64,000 bases of DNA from contig NC_092323.1 of assembly GCF_036785885.1 (NCBI RefSeq), positions 13,958,501 to 14,022,500 on the forward strand. The letters are read 5' to 3'. The DNA comes from Coffea arabica (lineage: Eukaryota; Streptophyta; Magnoliopsida; Gentianales; Rubiaceae). Positions 1 through 12,500 of the stretch are shown piece by piece; within the stretch, counting starts at the first letter, position 1; every line of letters starts with the position of its first letter. Below the pieces are notes generated by a model that was not told where the DNA came from, made no database searches, and saw only the letters and a program-made list of their open reading frames with translations. The position numbers were made by a program, and so were the translations under genes.

Positions 1-60
1 AATAATTTGTTCCAAAAAAAAATAGCATCAAATAACCAAATAAACAACACAAACAATCAT

Positions 61-565
61 AGAACATGCATAGAACGCATGAACTCAGAGGCTCAATCCT
101 ATAATGAGAAGCTGATGAAGCTGCTATCCCACATCCAGTCAAAATTTCCAGGGAGCAAACTTGTATATACAGACACCTATAATCCACTAATGGACACGAT
201 TAGGCATCCTCAAAGATACGGTATAGTGCCACTTGTAATTACAAACTTCTCAATAAATCTCACCTGTCAAGAAAATATGTTTCTTCAATTATCTACCTTG
301 CATTGAAGCAATCAACTGCTTTTTCAACACAGCTAAAACGTTAAAACTGGTATTGCCAGGATTTGTGGAAACTACAAGAGGATGTTGTGGAACTGGATAT
401 ATGGAAAGCGGATGGCCATCGTGTAATCCTCTCACTCCTGTATGTAGGAACTTTTCACAGTACTTATTTTGGGATGTTGATTATTGCACCGAAGCTGCCT
501 ATAAGTATCTGTCAGATTCTATGCTAAAGGAATACATTCCTTCGTTGATTAAAATTCAACCCTAA
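61..565 (+). pseudogene. GDSL esterase/lipase, 3' end, probably decayed
   Basis: The translation matches the C-terminal part of plant GDSL-motif (SGNH) extracellular lipases: RTCIERMN, then FPGSKLVYTDTYNPLMD, and after an intron FVETTRGCCGTG with the conserved Cys residues. Exons are about 61-220 and 360-565, joined by a phase-1 GT-AG intron (221-359) that restores the Gly codon before FVET. The catalytic Asp-x-x-His block, normally W-D-S-I-H-P-T-E-A, reads W-D-V-D-Y-C-T-E-A here. The catalytic His is therefore Tyr, a change one base can make. Upstream of about position 61 the frame stays open but no longer resembles the family, so the 5' part is either in an exon outside the window or lost. 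The block with the nucleophilic Ser is not visible. I infer a pseudogene or an inactive protein; family membership is firm and activity unlikely. Confidence 0.7.
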
Positions 566-760
566 ATTTATAGAGACTTTGGTCTACACCAAAATAATAG
601 AAATAGTAATGACTGTCAAAAATCTCAGTGATAACGGGTATTGGCAATGCCTTACTGGTTGTTTGGTTTTGAAAAGGTAAGGAATGTGGCATCATGCAAT
701 AACATAACGAGGTTACAAGTAATTTACCCTCGGCAAAAAGAAGTATTGGCATTTTTTTTA

Positions 761-1077
761 GGGTTAATTCCACTTTGTCACCCCAAACTTTGGACGATTA
801 TCCACTTAAGTCCCTAAACTTCAAAATGGGACACTTAAATCCCTAAACTTATAAATACCTCCCACTTAAGTCGCTTAACTTATAAAATGGGACACTTAAA
901 TCCCTAAACCCTTATAAAATGGGACATTTCGACCACTAATGGCATTCAGGATTTGTTAACAATTTTTCTTAAGTGGGAGGTATTTATAAGTTTAGGGATT
1001 TAAGTGTCCCATTTTGAAGTTTAGGGACTTAAGTGGGTAATCATCCAAAGTTTGGGGGGACAAAGTGGAATTAACCC
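761..1077. mobile_element. Palindromic MITE, MULE-like, with 9-bp TSD
   Basis: A 317-bp inverted repeat. The left arm starts GGGTTAATTCCACTTTGTC and the right arm ends with its complement. The arms carry repeated motifs (TCCCTAAACTT, CCACTTAAGT) that pair across the centre. It is flanked on both sides by TTTTTTTTA (752-760 and 1078-1086), a perfect 9-bp duplication as expected for Mutator-like elements. Because this duplication is low-complexity, it is weaker evidence than at the related copies. No coding capacity. Confidence 0.75.
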
Positions 1078-1086
1078 TTTTTTTTA

Positions 1087-2107
1087 GGTGAAGACACTGT
1101 GACCAGTTATAGAGTAGCTCTTGTTGGGATCCAGACATGAAATAAACTGTTATAAAGATATCAAGTACACAAATTTAATGACAAATAAGTCATAAGTATG
1201 AAAGATAAACGACACATAAGATTTAACGTATTTCGACTCTATCATTGAGTTTACATCTATGGAGAGAACATCTGCTCTTTATCATGAGAGCAAAATTCAG
1301 TACAACTTGAACCGAGATCCAATTCTTGTATAATTTCTCTCACCTTCCAAAAATTCTCTCTTACCTTATGTGGAAAGCCACATGTTGCCCCTTGTGTGTC
1401 ACTTTGCAGTATGACAATCCTCATATATTTATAAGCTACATTATTTAACCAACATTCAAATAATAATAGGAAATAACTACTAATTCCTAATTTTATACAA
1501 GATAGGAAATAATTCCTAATTCTTAGACTCATACAAATAGAAAATTCTTTGACTACTATTTCAACTAATTAAAATAATGAGGAAAAAATACTTCCACACA
1601 AAATAAGAAACCTGTTTAAAAGAAATTAAACCAATTTACTGATAAATCTTCATCTTGGCGAATAATTCTTTTAGCAACAATTTGTATTGAACTACCAATT
1701 AATATGATACCAAAGTATACATCTGAATTACCCGAGTCCTATTTCTAGTTAACTCACGAGAAGATGTCTCAATACACTATCTTCCTTCATAGGATTTTTT
1801 CTCACCACCACTTACAATTAGGGATCCATTTTAGTTAGCTCTATTTCTCCTTGGGGCAATCAAGTGATAAAATCATCATACTTCTTCCCATCCTCAAGAT
1901 TGTCTTGCCAGTTGAGAATAATCTGAATTCAACATGACAAGTTGTACAGGATTACTCCAAAATTCTATTTAATGGTACTACCCCGAATCCCACAGGTATC
2001 CTTTATTCATGCTATAGCCTTTTGTGATGGAATTGGTTTCCTGTAGAGATTACTACTGTTGCAGGTACAAGAAGATGCTAAGAAAGTGTACTTGCCTCTA
2101 GAAACTG
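1087..2107. other. Intergenic, no gene seen
   Basis: AT-rich sequence. The open frames here (for example 1257-1532 on the minus strand) have no recognisable domain or codon structure. I see nothing further. Confidence 0.5.
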
Positions 2108-2254
2108 AGGCTGTGTATGGAAAGCCATTTTCCGTCGAAAAATTGCTACGTTTCCGTGAACACATTTCCCTATCACCTTTTTACCTCACATATATCAAAT
2201 CGCTACAGTAATTTTTCTACAAAAAATCCAAAAAAATGCAATCCCAACACAACC
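2108..2254. repeat. Short dispersed MITE (TTTGGAT-type), copy 1
   Basis: The ends are imperfect inverted repeats (AGGCTGTGTATGG at the left, complement of GGTTGTGTTGGG at the right). The core ATCACCTTTTTACCTCACAT followed by CGCTACAGTAATTTTT is shared with the two copies at 17.2-17.6 kb. It lies directly against the hAT insertion at 2267. Confidence 0.5.
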
Positions 2255-2266
2255 TGAGCATTCAAC

Positions 2267-2962
2267 TAGGCCTGCCAGTGGATCAAGTTTTGGTCAGAAT
2301 TGAAGATTTCGGACCCGAATCCATTATAATATACCTGTTTTGGATTCGATCCGTATGTACCCGACGGGTCTTGTACTTAGGGTCTCGAAACCGGATCCGA
2401 GGTCGGGTCCAAATCTACTCAAGAAAATAAGACCCAACAGAAATAAGGTTTAGGACAACCTACATATTAAGAAGTTTGTAAAAATGAACTAAGTCATTTC
2501 AAAATTAAATCCAAAACTAACCACAAATCAATTTCCAAACTTAAACAAATCAAATTACAAAACTAAATCACAAATCACTCGTAATAGTCATTCCAAAACC
2601 AATCACAAATCAATCTACAAAGTCATTACTAAATCTAAGAGAACATTAAATATCAAATACATCATCCAAGCATTTTTAAAAGTCCACAATGCAATTCTTA
2701 AAGTTCTTGAAGTTCTATTGTCTTGTAAAAGAATTATTATTGTATTTAGAAATATTTATATTTTTATAATTATTAATGTATTGTCTGGATCCGGATCAGA
2801 TACAGATCAAAATCCCATTTCTGATCTGCTTTTTTATTAGAGTAAACACTTACGATTATGAGTCCGGATATGAGTAACGGAATTATTTCTCAACCAGCAC
2901 CAGATAAAAACTACCAAGCCCAAGCCGGATCCGGGTCCAAATCTTGACCGTTGACAGCCCTA
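2267..2962. mobile_element. Non-autonomous hAT element
   Basis: A 696-bp element. The left end TAGGCCTGCCAGTGGATCAAG matches the complement of the right end (TAGGGCTGTCAACGGTCAAG). It is flanked by CATTCAAC (2259-2266) and CATTCGAC (2963-2970), an 8-bp duplication with one mismatch, typical of hAT transposons. The subterminal regions are rich in CCGGATCCG and GGGTC motifs and the centre is AT-rich. No transposase frame. Confidence 0.72.
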
Positions 2963-3546
2963 CATTCGACCATATTCGACCATGGTAATATTGACGGTAT
3001 GACAGACTGAGAGTCTGAAATGTCTACCATCAGCTTAAACAGTCAACAATAGACAAAAATCGAAAACAAGATGAACAGATGAGAATTTCACATCAGCGAA
3101 GGGTGAAAACACAAAAAGACGAAAAGTTTCTTGTTCCAGTCTAGGAAGCCAATTACAATCAACTAATTCTAGACACCAGCAGAAAGAATTGAATTGAGAA
3201 GCCAAGTAGTAAATGATGCTAAAGACAACTTTGGTACATTCTCAAACAAACAAGTCATAAGAAATCACGCATGTCTAGCAAAACATCTTATTAATCCTAT
3301 CCTCTACATTTGACATTTCACACAAGTATGAATACAAAATGTTACAAGAAAGGTATACATTGATCCACCAAATCCTTGCTGGTAATTTGAGTTGGATCAT
3401 ACTGCAATGAATATATCAGGAAATCGACGTCCGAATTTTGAGAATGAACACTACAAAAAATAAGATCTCTCCCAGAACTATATACACTGTTAAAATAAAT
3501 AAAGCTGGAAAAATGGTTTACGAAAATTTGTATCATGTACTTTTCT

Positions 3547-6500
3547 CTAGTTTTGCTGTTCAGTTAAAAGTACTGTAGCATGATTATTATTAGACCACTG
3601 GAATTCTATTTCCAGATTTCTTGAAGGTCCACTTTTGCTTTCAGGTAGCAGAGTATACTCCCCGGCAACAGCACCTAGCATCACGACACGGTCAATCTGG
3701 ATTGTTACCTTTCCAAATGAGCTCTGTGAGAAGATTTCGAGAAAATTTGGTCAACAGAGTGATGATAATGCATGACGAGAAAAGGAAAAAAGTACATTAA
3801 GTCCTGTCTTCCATAAAACCTCAATTACCTTTCCCATTTTGCTCTTATTCTTGCATGATATGTGAAGTTTCTGGCCTTTGGGAGGACTTTCAAAGGACCA
3901 CGCAAAGCTCTCTTCCCACTCTGGATTAGGACCAGTTGATACAACCTGAATCAAACAAAATAATAAGACATGCGAACACGATGCACAGAGTAGGAAGAAA
4001 CTGCATATGCTTCTTTTCCTTTTAAGTTTTGACAATGCAAAGTATTATCCAAACAAATGGCTAATATCGAGTCACCAAATTTAAAAGGGATATGCTTCTT
4101 TTCCTTCCAATATCATGGCCTACAAATAAAGGGCCATGTTGGAATACTTTAAGATAGCCTCAATAGTGAATTGCCAAATATACTTCTCTTCAATATGACC
4201 TAGTACAGAAAGCAATGAGAATGTCAGACGGATTCTGCTTTTCTCAACAGGATGCTACGCAACCACATCTCCACAGAGCTGTGAGACTTCCAGAACTTTT
4301 TAGCACATCTCTAGCCTTTCGATATGCACAATCAGCCCAAAGTCCAAAGAAAGCCATGAAATTGGTATTTGGCTGCACCCTCATGTTTAGGGATATTATC
4401 AATGACTTAACTGCTGATAACAAGAATGAACAAAAGACACTAGAGATCCAATCAGTGTCACTGTGATGTACCACAGGAAAGGGGTTTTCTTGATAAAACA
4501 CAAACAATTTGAATATTAGCTTTAGGACCACAATATAATACTAAAACAGATCCTTATGGTACATATGATGTTCTAGTGCAGTAGTAGAGGTTCATAGGTG
4601 TATGATTAGGTGTCCATTCAGCTGATAATGCAGCAGAAGACGCAGCAGCAGCTGAAAAGTTAGCACCATCTTGAGAAATTATTTTCAAGATGATACTAAA
4701 CATAAGGTATGGGTAATAGGTTATACAAAGATGGTCTCTCGAACATCATTTTAGCAAATACGGCAAGCACAATCAACATTATGCCAACGTGCAACTTATG
4801 GAAATACATCACATGTGGGTGCATATTACCAACTTGATAAATTCAAAAAGGTCTTTCCATAAAATCTCCTGTATTTCAATGGTAGTTATATTTCTACCCT
4901 GCAATACCGCAAAATCGATTCCACTACAGCGGAAGTCTCATGCATAATAGTCAAAAGCGAGCAAATGCTAGCATAAGTGCAAGGGAAGGTGAATCGCAAG
5001 CCAATTGCTTCTCCCTCCCTGAAGTGAGCGAGCTAGCAAAATAAAGTACATAGAAGTGCACAAATGCAAAGCGCAAACAAAGCAGTCCTTTTAGTTTTTT
5101 GCGAATTTTATTTTATTTTAAACACCGTTGGATCTTCTTTTTATCTCATATTTTGACCATTCAATGAAAGAACGTTGGGGAGATGCACTAGATAACAATC
5201 ATCAATAAGGTCAAATTGATGTCTTTATCCTTATCTTCATTTCTGTTGAACTCCACAAACTCAAGAACTCATACGTCTCTCTCTTCTCATCCAAAATGCT
5301 GCATCCTCTTTTCTTCTTTTTTTTTTTTTTTTTTATTTTTCCTTTATCCTCTAGGATTCTGTATATAACGTCCAACAGCCATTTGTACAGACACTAGAAA
5401 TCTATGTACAGAATTTAAAGAAATGAAATCCCACATAATATATGCATGCTTTAAAAACATTTACTTTTTACTGCAATCATGTACTCCCCCTTCATCCCAA
5501 TAAGGCGACAACCTTAGTGGCAGCAGCACGGAGTTTTACAAATTTAGGAAATCTTTCCCACTTTCATTTTGCCTTCATATCATTATAATTTTGCCTACGT
5601 AAATGGAGGTAAAATATGAATTGTTGAGTTCTTTATTATAGAAGACCGAAAAGTAAGTGGAATAAAATTTGACACTCAAGAACAATGTTAGTGAGACATC
5701 CCAAACTAGCAAGTGTGACAAGGTTAATGGGACATGGGGAGTGCTTCATAAAGATGTACTTTACTACATATAGAATTTTGTTGTAACACGAGGATTTACA
5801 AGAATAAAAAATGACAAATATTCTGATGCAACAAAGGGAAGCCAAAGTCAAATGAAACTTGAGTTCGTACCTTAGTTTGTCGAGGTGGTGTGTTTCCAAG
5901 TGTCAGCTTGCAATAAACACTTGGGTTGCCAACTGACTGCCTCATATTGTTGCCTCGCTTAATAATTACCACTAGTGTTCCCGGCAGGCATTGCAACAAG
6001 AATTCTGCCTTCTCCTGAAACCGAGGTGGTCCTGATTGTATCAGATATTGCAACAAGGGAATAGCATCAGCAGCAGCAATTGATTGTGCTCGGGAGACTT
6101 CAGCTGGGCATGCTGACCAAGCTTGCCTGAGAAGAAACAATGCATCCAATGCGGCTTCTTGACTTGCCTCTGATCCAGTCTTAAGTGAAGTAACCAGATG
6201 TGGAATACTTAGTGTTGCAGGTTCTGTAGCCCTCAGACGAGGGAAGTTGCCAAAGAGAGCATTCAGAGCCTTCAGATACTCTTCGCTTACTGTTCCAGTT
6301 GCCCATAAATCTTTCTCAATTGCAGCTACAAAATCCAGAAGGATTAAGTAAGCATCATCAAATAGATTATTTATAGGCAAAAAAGAAAATATTTCACCTA
6401 GGACAGTGGAGACAAAAGTATTCAACCTTTTCCATGCAGTTTCTAATTTATGCTATGTCATTGGTTCAATCCAATGGTTCTATCCTGATCTGCTACTGAT

Positions 6501-9500
6501 ATTACATATGCTTTGTGAGGAAGGGAATCTGAACGTGTCAAATCGTTTTTGATACCAGAAAAAAAAGTGCTGTGCATCCATAAGTGCTTTTTGTATAAGA
6601 TATCTAAATCGTCAAGAGATGAGAAGACTGGGCATGGAAAATAATGTTCAAAAACCAATGAAACATGTACCATCACAATATCAGGTGATGCCAATGTGGA
6701 TAAAACAATGCATGCTCGAAAACCATAAAATTTTGACATTTACCAAGAGAAATAATAAAACTATCTAGCTTCAAGTGACCAAGAGAAAGTCTAAACTGGA
6801 TCAAAAAATGGCCATATCTTTCCTCCAACTGGATCAAAAAATGGCCATATCTTTCCTCCAAAATCAAATTTGCTCCACTTTTGGACTAAAATGGCAATAA
6901 AATTTGCAGGTAATACAAGAGAAAACTTTACCAGTTATAGCTCTGACAGTTTCACTTGAAGCATACTCTTGAATGGTATTATTCGAGAAAAGAAGTTTAA
7001 TAAACATTGCAGCCTGAACTGATGTATCAGGGTCACTAGCACCAATGAGATCCAGCACCACCTGAACGCCACCAGCCTCTGCAACTGCTCTTTTATTTGA
7101 CCGGCTATACATAACAAGGTTCTGCAAGGCACAGATGGCCACAACCTTCATTTCTTCTGTTGGTTGATCCTCAAGCAAATTGACCAATGCCCGGCAGGCA
7201 GCAACAGCATCTGCAGTACGAGCAAGAGCTTCATTCTGAAAGAGGTCACCCAGAGCAAGAGTCGCCAGTAATCTTGCTTGTTGACCTTGGGTTTGTGGAT
7301 CCAAGAGATACTGTGATAGCGGTAAAATTGCAGATTTGGTAGCTTTTGTTTCTCTGATTTTGACATTGTTCAACAACACTTCAAGAAGCCTTGCAGCAGT
7401 TTCTTCACATTGATGACATCTGAGAAGCTCCAGAAGAGCCTCTATAGCACCACTTTCAGCCATTGCTTGAGCGCTTGTAGAGTCATCACTCTCCAAAACC
7501 AGAAGGGCATTTAATGCACCAAGTACTGTGCTGTCTGAACCTGATCGAAGCAACTTTGCCAACACTGCAACTGGCACTTCCAAATAAAAATCCGAACTAA
7601 ACTGTAGAATACTAGACAGAACAGAAGCAGCAGACTCCCACAAGGCATGAGGGAGCAAAGGATCAGCTTGTAATACCACTTTGGACAGCTCAGCAACGCC
7701 ACCCTCTTTTGCAATTTCATTTGGCCAAGTTAGCGCAACACCAACAAGTGCCTTCACTGCTCTCTGCTGCAAAATGGGTATACCAGAACCAAGAACTCGT
7801 ACAAGAGGACCGATGACTTGCTGTGTTACTGGGTCCTTTTGAAGATTCTCTTCAAGGAGCACATGCGAAAGAAGCTCAGCTGCCAACTGTTGCACAGCTG
7901 AGGCAGGAGAATCAAGTAGAGGAACCAGTGGTTCAATTGCTTGGTGAGCCGTTAAATTGTAATCAGCACGGCACTGTGGATGCTCCAAAATATTCACAAG
8001 AACCTGTAAAGTACTGTGTTGTCCATCAGGTCCAAAGTCAGGCCTTGTCAACAACATGAACAGAGGCTCAACTACTTTTGCTGCAGATGGACCCTTGGCA
8101 ATACTAGAATTGTTGGTAAGTATTCTGAGTAATTCAGCAAAAGCAGCACACAGGAAATCAGGAGCTTCATGAAGGATATCAAGTATGCTTTCAATCACCC
8201 CAGCTTTCACCATTTCCATCTTACAAGCTGGCCTGTCTTTACCCAACTTCACAAGAGCTCTGGAGATACCGTCATGAAGCAAATAATTTCGACCATAAAG
8301 GAGGCCGACAAGGGGAATAACTGCACCATGTGCGGCAACCAGCTCTGCAAGTTGTTCATCATCTAATAGTTTGTCCAATGCACGAACAACAGAATGATGA
8401 GCAGGACTAAACTCAGTGACGAGGAGAGAAACCAGAGGCTCCACACAGCGAGCTGCAGCCATCGTGGATCTGATTCTTGTATTTCCGAAAAGAACAGAGC
8501 ATAACTCAGCGGCATCACCTTTCAATTCCATGGAGCAATTGGATGAGAGAATCCTGCAAAGAACGTCTACAGCATTCATCTCAACATCTGCAACTGCAAG
8601 GGCTCTTGATGGATTCTCACTGAGCAGCCTAACCAGTGCAGCAATAGCAGCATGTTGCTCCTTCTCCAAACCAGTATTTAGAATTTCGACCAAAGGTTGA
8701 ACAGCTTGCCTGGCTGATTCAGCATTCCTTATATGATCTGCAGTGAAAAGGCTTTCTAAGGCCTTGGCTGCACTATATCTTGCAGCTCTTCCACCTAAAC
8801 GTAGCACTGCCACAAGTTGACTAACAGCAGCAAATGCAGATTCATGTTTCCGTATTTCAGCAGTGCTAAAAAGAATACCCAGAAGATCAGTAGCAGCTTC
8901 TTCAGTTGTATCTTGTGGGCTCAGTGACAAATATTTAGTCAGAGCTTCTAATGCACCTGACTCTACCATTACAACCTTATTTGAAGGACAGTCTTTAGCA
9001 AGTTGGATCAGAAGTCCAAGAGCTAGAAAAGGAGCACCTGGACGATCTGGAATTGGTTTTAACAAATCAACAAGAGCTGGAATAGCTTTTCTAGAAGTAG
9101 CACCAACCCTTATGTCATCAACTCTAAACAATCTTTCAAGAGCAACTTGATCTGGATAACGCACCAAAAAGAATTCCTCTGATAATTCTAAAAGGTCTCC
9201 TATATCAGCATCAGCACAACCAAGCAAGGATATAAGTCCTGCCGCAGCCCCTGAATTTGCAACCGATAGAAGGGTTCCCCTGCTGCCATTACAGACAAGG
9301 CTGGCCATAACTTGGGCAGCAAAGTATCTGTTTGCTGGCTCCTCTGATTTCAAGAAATTAGCTAGCACTGGTATAGCTTTCATTGTTGCATTTGATCGTA
9401 TGATGTCTCTATCTTGAAATAAAACTGCCAGCATTAAGGCACAAATCCATATGCTACTGTCCTCGCTAAAATCATTCTGCAACAACAATTAGCATATGAG

Positions 9501-12500
9501 ACAAATAGCACAATAAATATCCAGACTAACATTAATGATTCAACAGATGGACGGGAATAAAACACAATTGGAAGATTTAGACCGAAAAAATCAAGAATTA
9601 GTTAGTACAAAGATGTGTAATGTGCATTAAACAGAAGTACTTGTTAAGATTCGATACCTGAGAGTATCGTGATAGAGATTGGGAAATTTTCTCAGTAAGA
9701 ATTTCAACTGCTCCAGCCTCCATAGTCTCGATTTTACTTTTTTCATCACGACTAGCAAGAGCAGAAAGTAGCCATATGGCTATGTTGACACCATAAATAG
9801 CTGTTGTATTCTTCTCCACTTCTCCTTTACTTGCTTCTTCTTTGATATTCCTGCAAATGCTGATGGCTCCTTTACCCCTCTGATTTTCAAGATGACAAAA
9901 CTGTACAGAGCTCAGCATTCCAACAAGAGATTGAACCAGTCGAGTGCATAAAGTTGATGCATTTAGATCTTCTACCACTTTTTGGTGATTCATTTTTGCA
10001 GTGCAAACAAGAAGTGCAGCTCCTCCTATTTTGATCCTTGCAGCTGAGGTACTTATGACCCTTTCTGCAATAGCAGAAATACATCCAGAGGCGGAGGCAA
10101 CTGCATTTCCCAAAACGATAGGCTGAGCACGGCAAAGCAGAGAAAGTATTTCTATCGCTTTGTCCTGCAACAATGGTGTTGCATCAGCAATGCACAAGAC
10201 TATTGGGGTTATGCTATCTGGCAACTCAGCAAGAACAACCCATGCAGGTTTAATGTGCCCATTAGCTCCTTCTGACCTAGAGAGACAAGCCAAAGCATCT
10301 AAAGCCCCTGACATAGCAGGAGAACAGCTATCTGCAGATTCAAGGAAAGACACCAATGCAAGAAGTGTTCCAGCCCGATTTACACAATCAGTCAAGGAAG
10401 AGTCAACTTCACGAGAATGGAGAAGCCGGGCAATTGCTGCTGCAGCGTGGGTCTTTCCTCCCATTCTTCCATCACGCAAAATTCTAGTAGCAGGCAAAAT
10501 GATTTCCTCAGGAACAGCTTTCTCTGAAACTTCACGGTCCAAAAGAAGATTTGCCAAAGCACATACAGCCTGCTCTGCTACTTGCAAGTTTGAAGAATTG
10601 GCAAGCACAACCAATGAGGGTAATGCATCTCTAGCAACAGCAGCCACATCACGGTTCTCTTTGATTGAAAGAAATACTGCAGCTAGGCATCTGGAAGACT
10701 CTACTAAGATGTTCTCTGATTCTTCATTTAGCAGCTTCATTGCTGACAAAAGAGTTTTAATGGCAATGTTACTTTCTCGCAGATCCTTCCTCAGTTCAAA
10801 GATACCAGCAAGAGCTGATGCAGAGTTAGCTTGAGTCTCTTCCTTAGTCGAGCCCAAGATTTTTACCATTGTTTCAATTGCATCATTTGCAGCACTACCT
10901 TCACGGAGCATGTCATTGATGGGGACCACAGAAAGCAGACTTCTTAATGCATCCAAGACATAGACCTTAGATTCAGGAAGATCGCTAATTAATAGTGCTG
11001 TAAGTTGGCTGATGGTTGCTGTATCTGATTTGTGAATCAAATGATTTAAAGTCTTTGCAGCAATCTCCTTTCCATGGGAGCTACCATTTTTTAGCAGCCA
11101 TAACAAAGCTGGAACAGCATCAGCACTTTCAACACATGCTCGTATATCTTCACTATGGTTACACAGGTTTCCAAGTATGGTAGCAGAATCTTCCTTGGCT
11201 TTTGCAGACCCCGTCTCCAAAATTTGAACAAGTGGAGGTATGCCACCAGCGGCTGTTATAGCCCATTTACTTTCATCATTTTCATTAGATAGAAGACAAA
11301 GTAATGCAACAGAGCACTCTTGTTGCTGCTCTGATGAAAGACCAAGAAGTGATATCAATAGCTGGATCCCTTCACGACCCTGAAGGGCATACCATAAACT
11401 ACCCTCATTCTTGCAGAGAATGAGAAGGGACTTAATCAACTCATCTTGAACTTCATTAGTTGCCATGGTAATCAAACCAACAAGCAGGCGTTTTGCATCA
11501 GAATTTGCAAGTTTACTTGAGAGTACCGTATTACCATACAGACTGGCAAGGGCTTCTATTGTTCGCTCCTTCACCAGAAATGCTAAGTTAGGTTTAAATT
11601 GCTTAACCAGTGTCTGCTCCACCTCTAGCGGATCTGATGCTCTAGCAGTTTCTGCTTTACTATCATATATCATGAGAGCTGAAGCCAAAGCCCCTAATGT
11701 GTCAGCCACCTGTGCAGGAGAGGTGCATGATTCGAGGCTTTGACCAAGACTGGAAATGACATACGATAAGCCACCAGAAATATTGGCCAGAGCACACATT
11801 GCATTCTCTTGCAAAGCTTGAGCAAACTCACCCTGCATGAATTCTTTTGAAGGGGCTATTGTAGCATTTATTAAAGCAGGTATACCATTGCAATTTGCTA
11901 TATCCTTCCTCGCCTCTTTGCACTGTGCAGAAAGAGATTTAAGAGCAGCTGCAGCTTCTGCTCTAACAGAGGGATCATTGCCAGGTCCAAGTAATTTGAG
12001 GAGCTGTTTTGTGGCCTCAGCAGCTAAGACCCCTGAACAAATAGATGCATCTTCCATCATCATACATGCCAGGAGAAAGCAAACATTGGCTTGGGTACTT
12101 GACTGCCCTGTTTTGAGCAGCTTCACAAGTATATCTACTCCTCCAACTTCTATCGTTGCTGTCCAGAATCTCTCTGTGCTGCTAGATAGGTTCCGCAAAG
12201 CTCCAGTTAACAAGTCATCAACTACATTTCCAGTCTTGAGTCCCTTTGCCAATTGCTCCCAAAGCACTGGCACAACCCCTTCAGTGGAAAAAATTTTTGA
12301 CCCAACATGGTCCTTAGCACCACCTTGAGATACAGCATGTATGGTCTTTGCCGCTGCAATCTGACCTTCTGCTGAACTTGATTTCAGAAGACCAAGCAGT
12401 GGAGGAATGCAACCACCAAGTAAGACTTTTACCCGTAATTCATTCTCTTTACATAAGGAGCCTAAGACAGTAGCAGCTTGCATCTTCACTCCAAGTGATC

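Noticed and set aside
10160-10834. 224-codon open frame on the plus strand
   Set aside because: It lies antisense to the long CSI1 armadillo exon and has no family features; a shadow of the real gene.
11837-12328. 163-codon plus-strand frame
   Set aside because: Also antisense to the CSI1 exon, with composition explained by the opposite strand.
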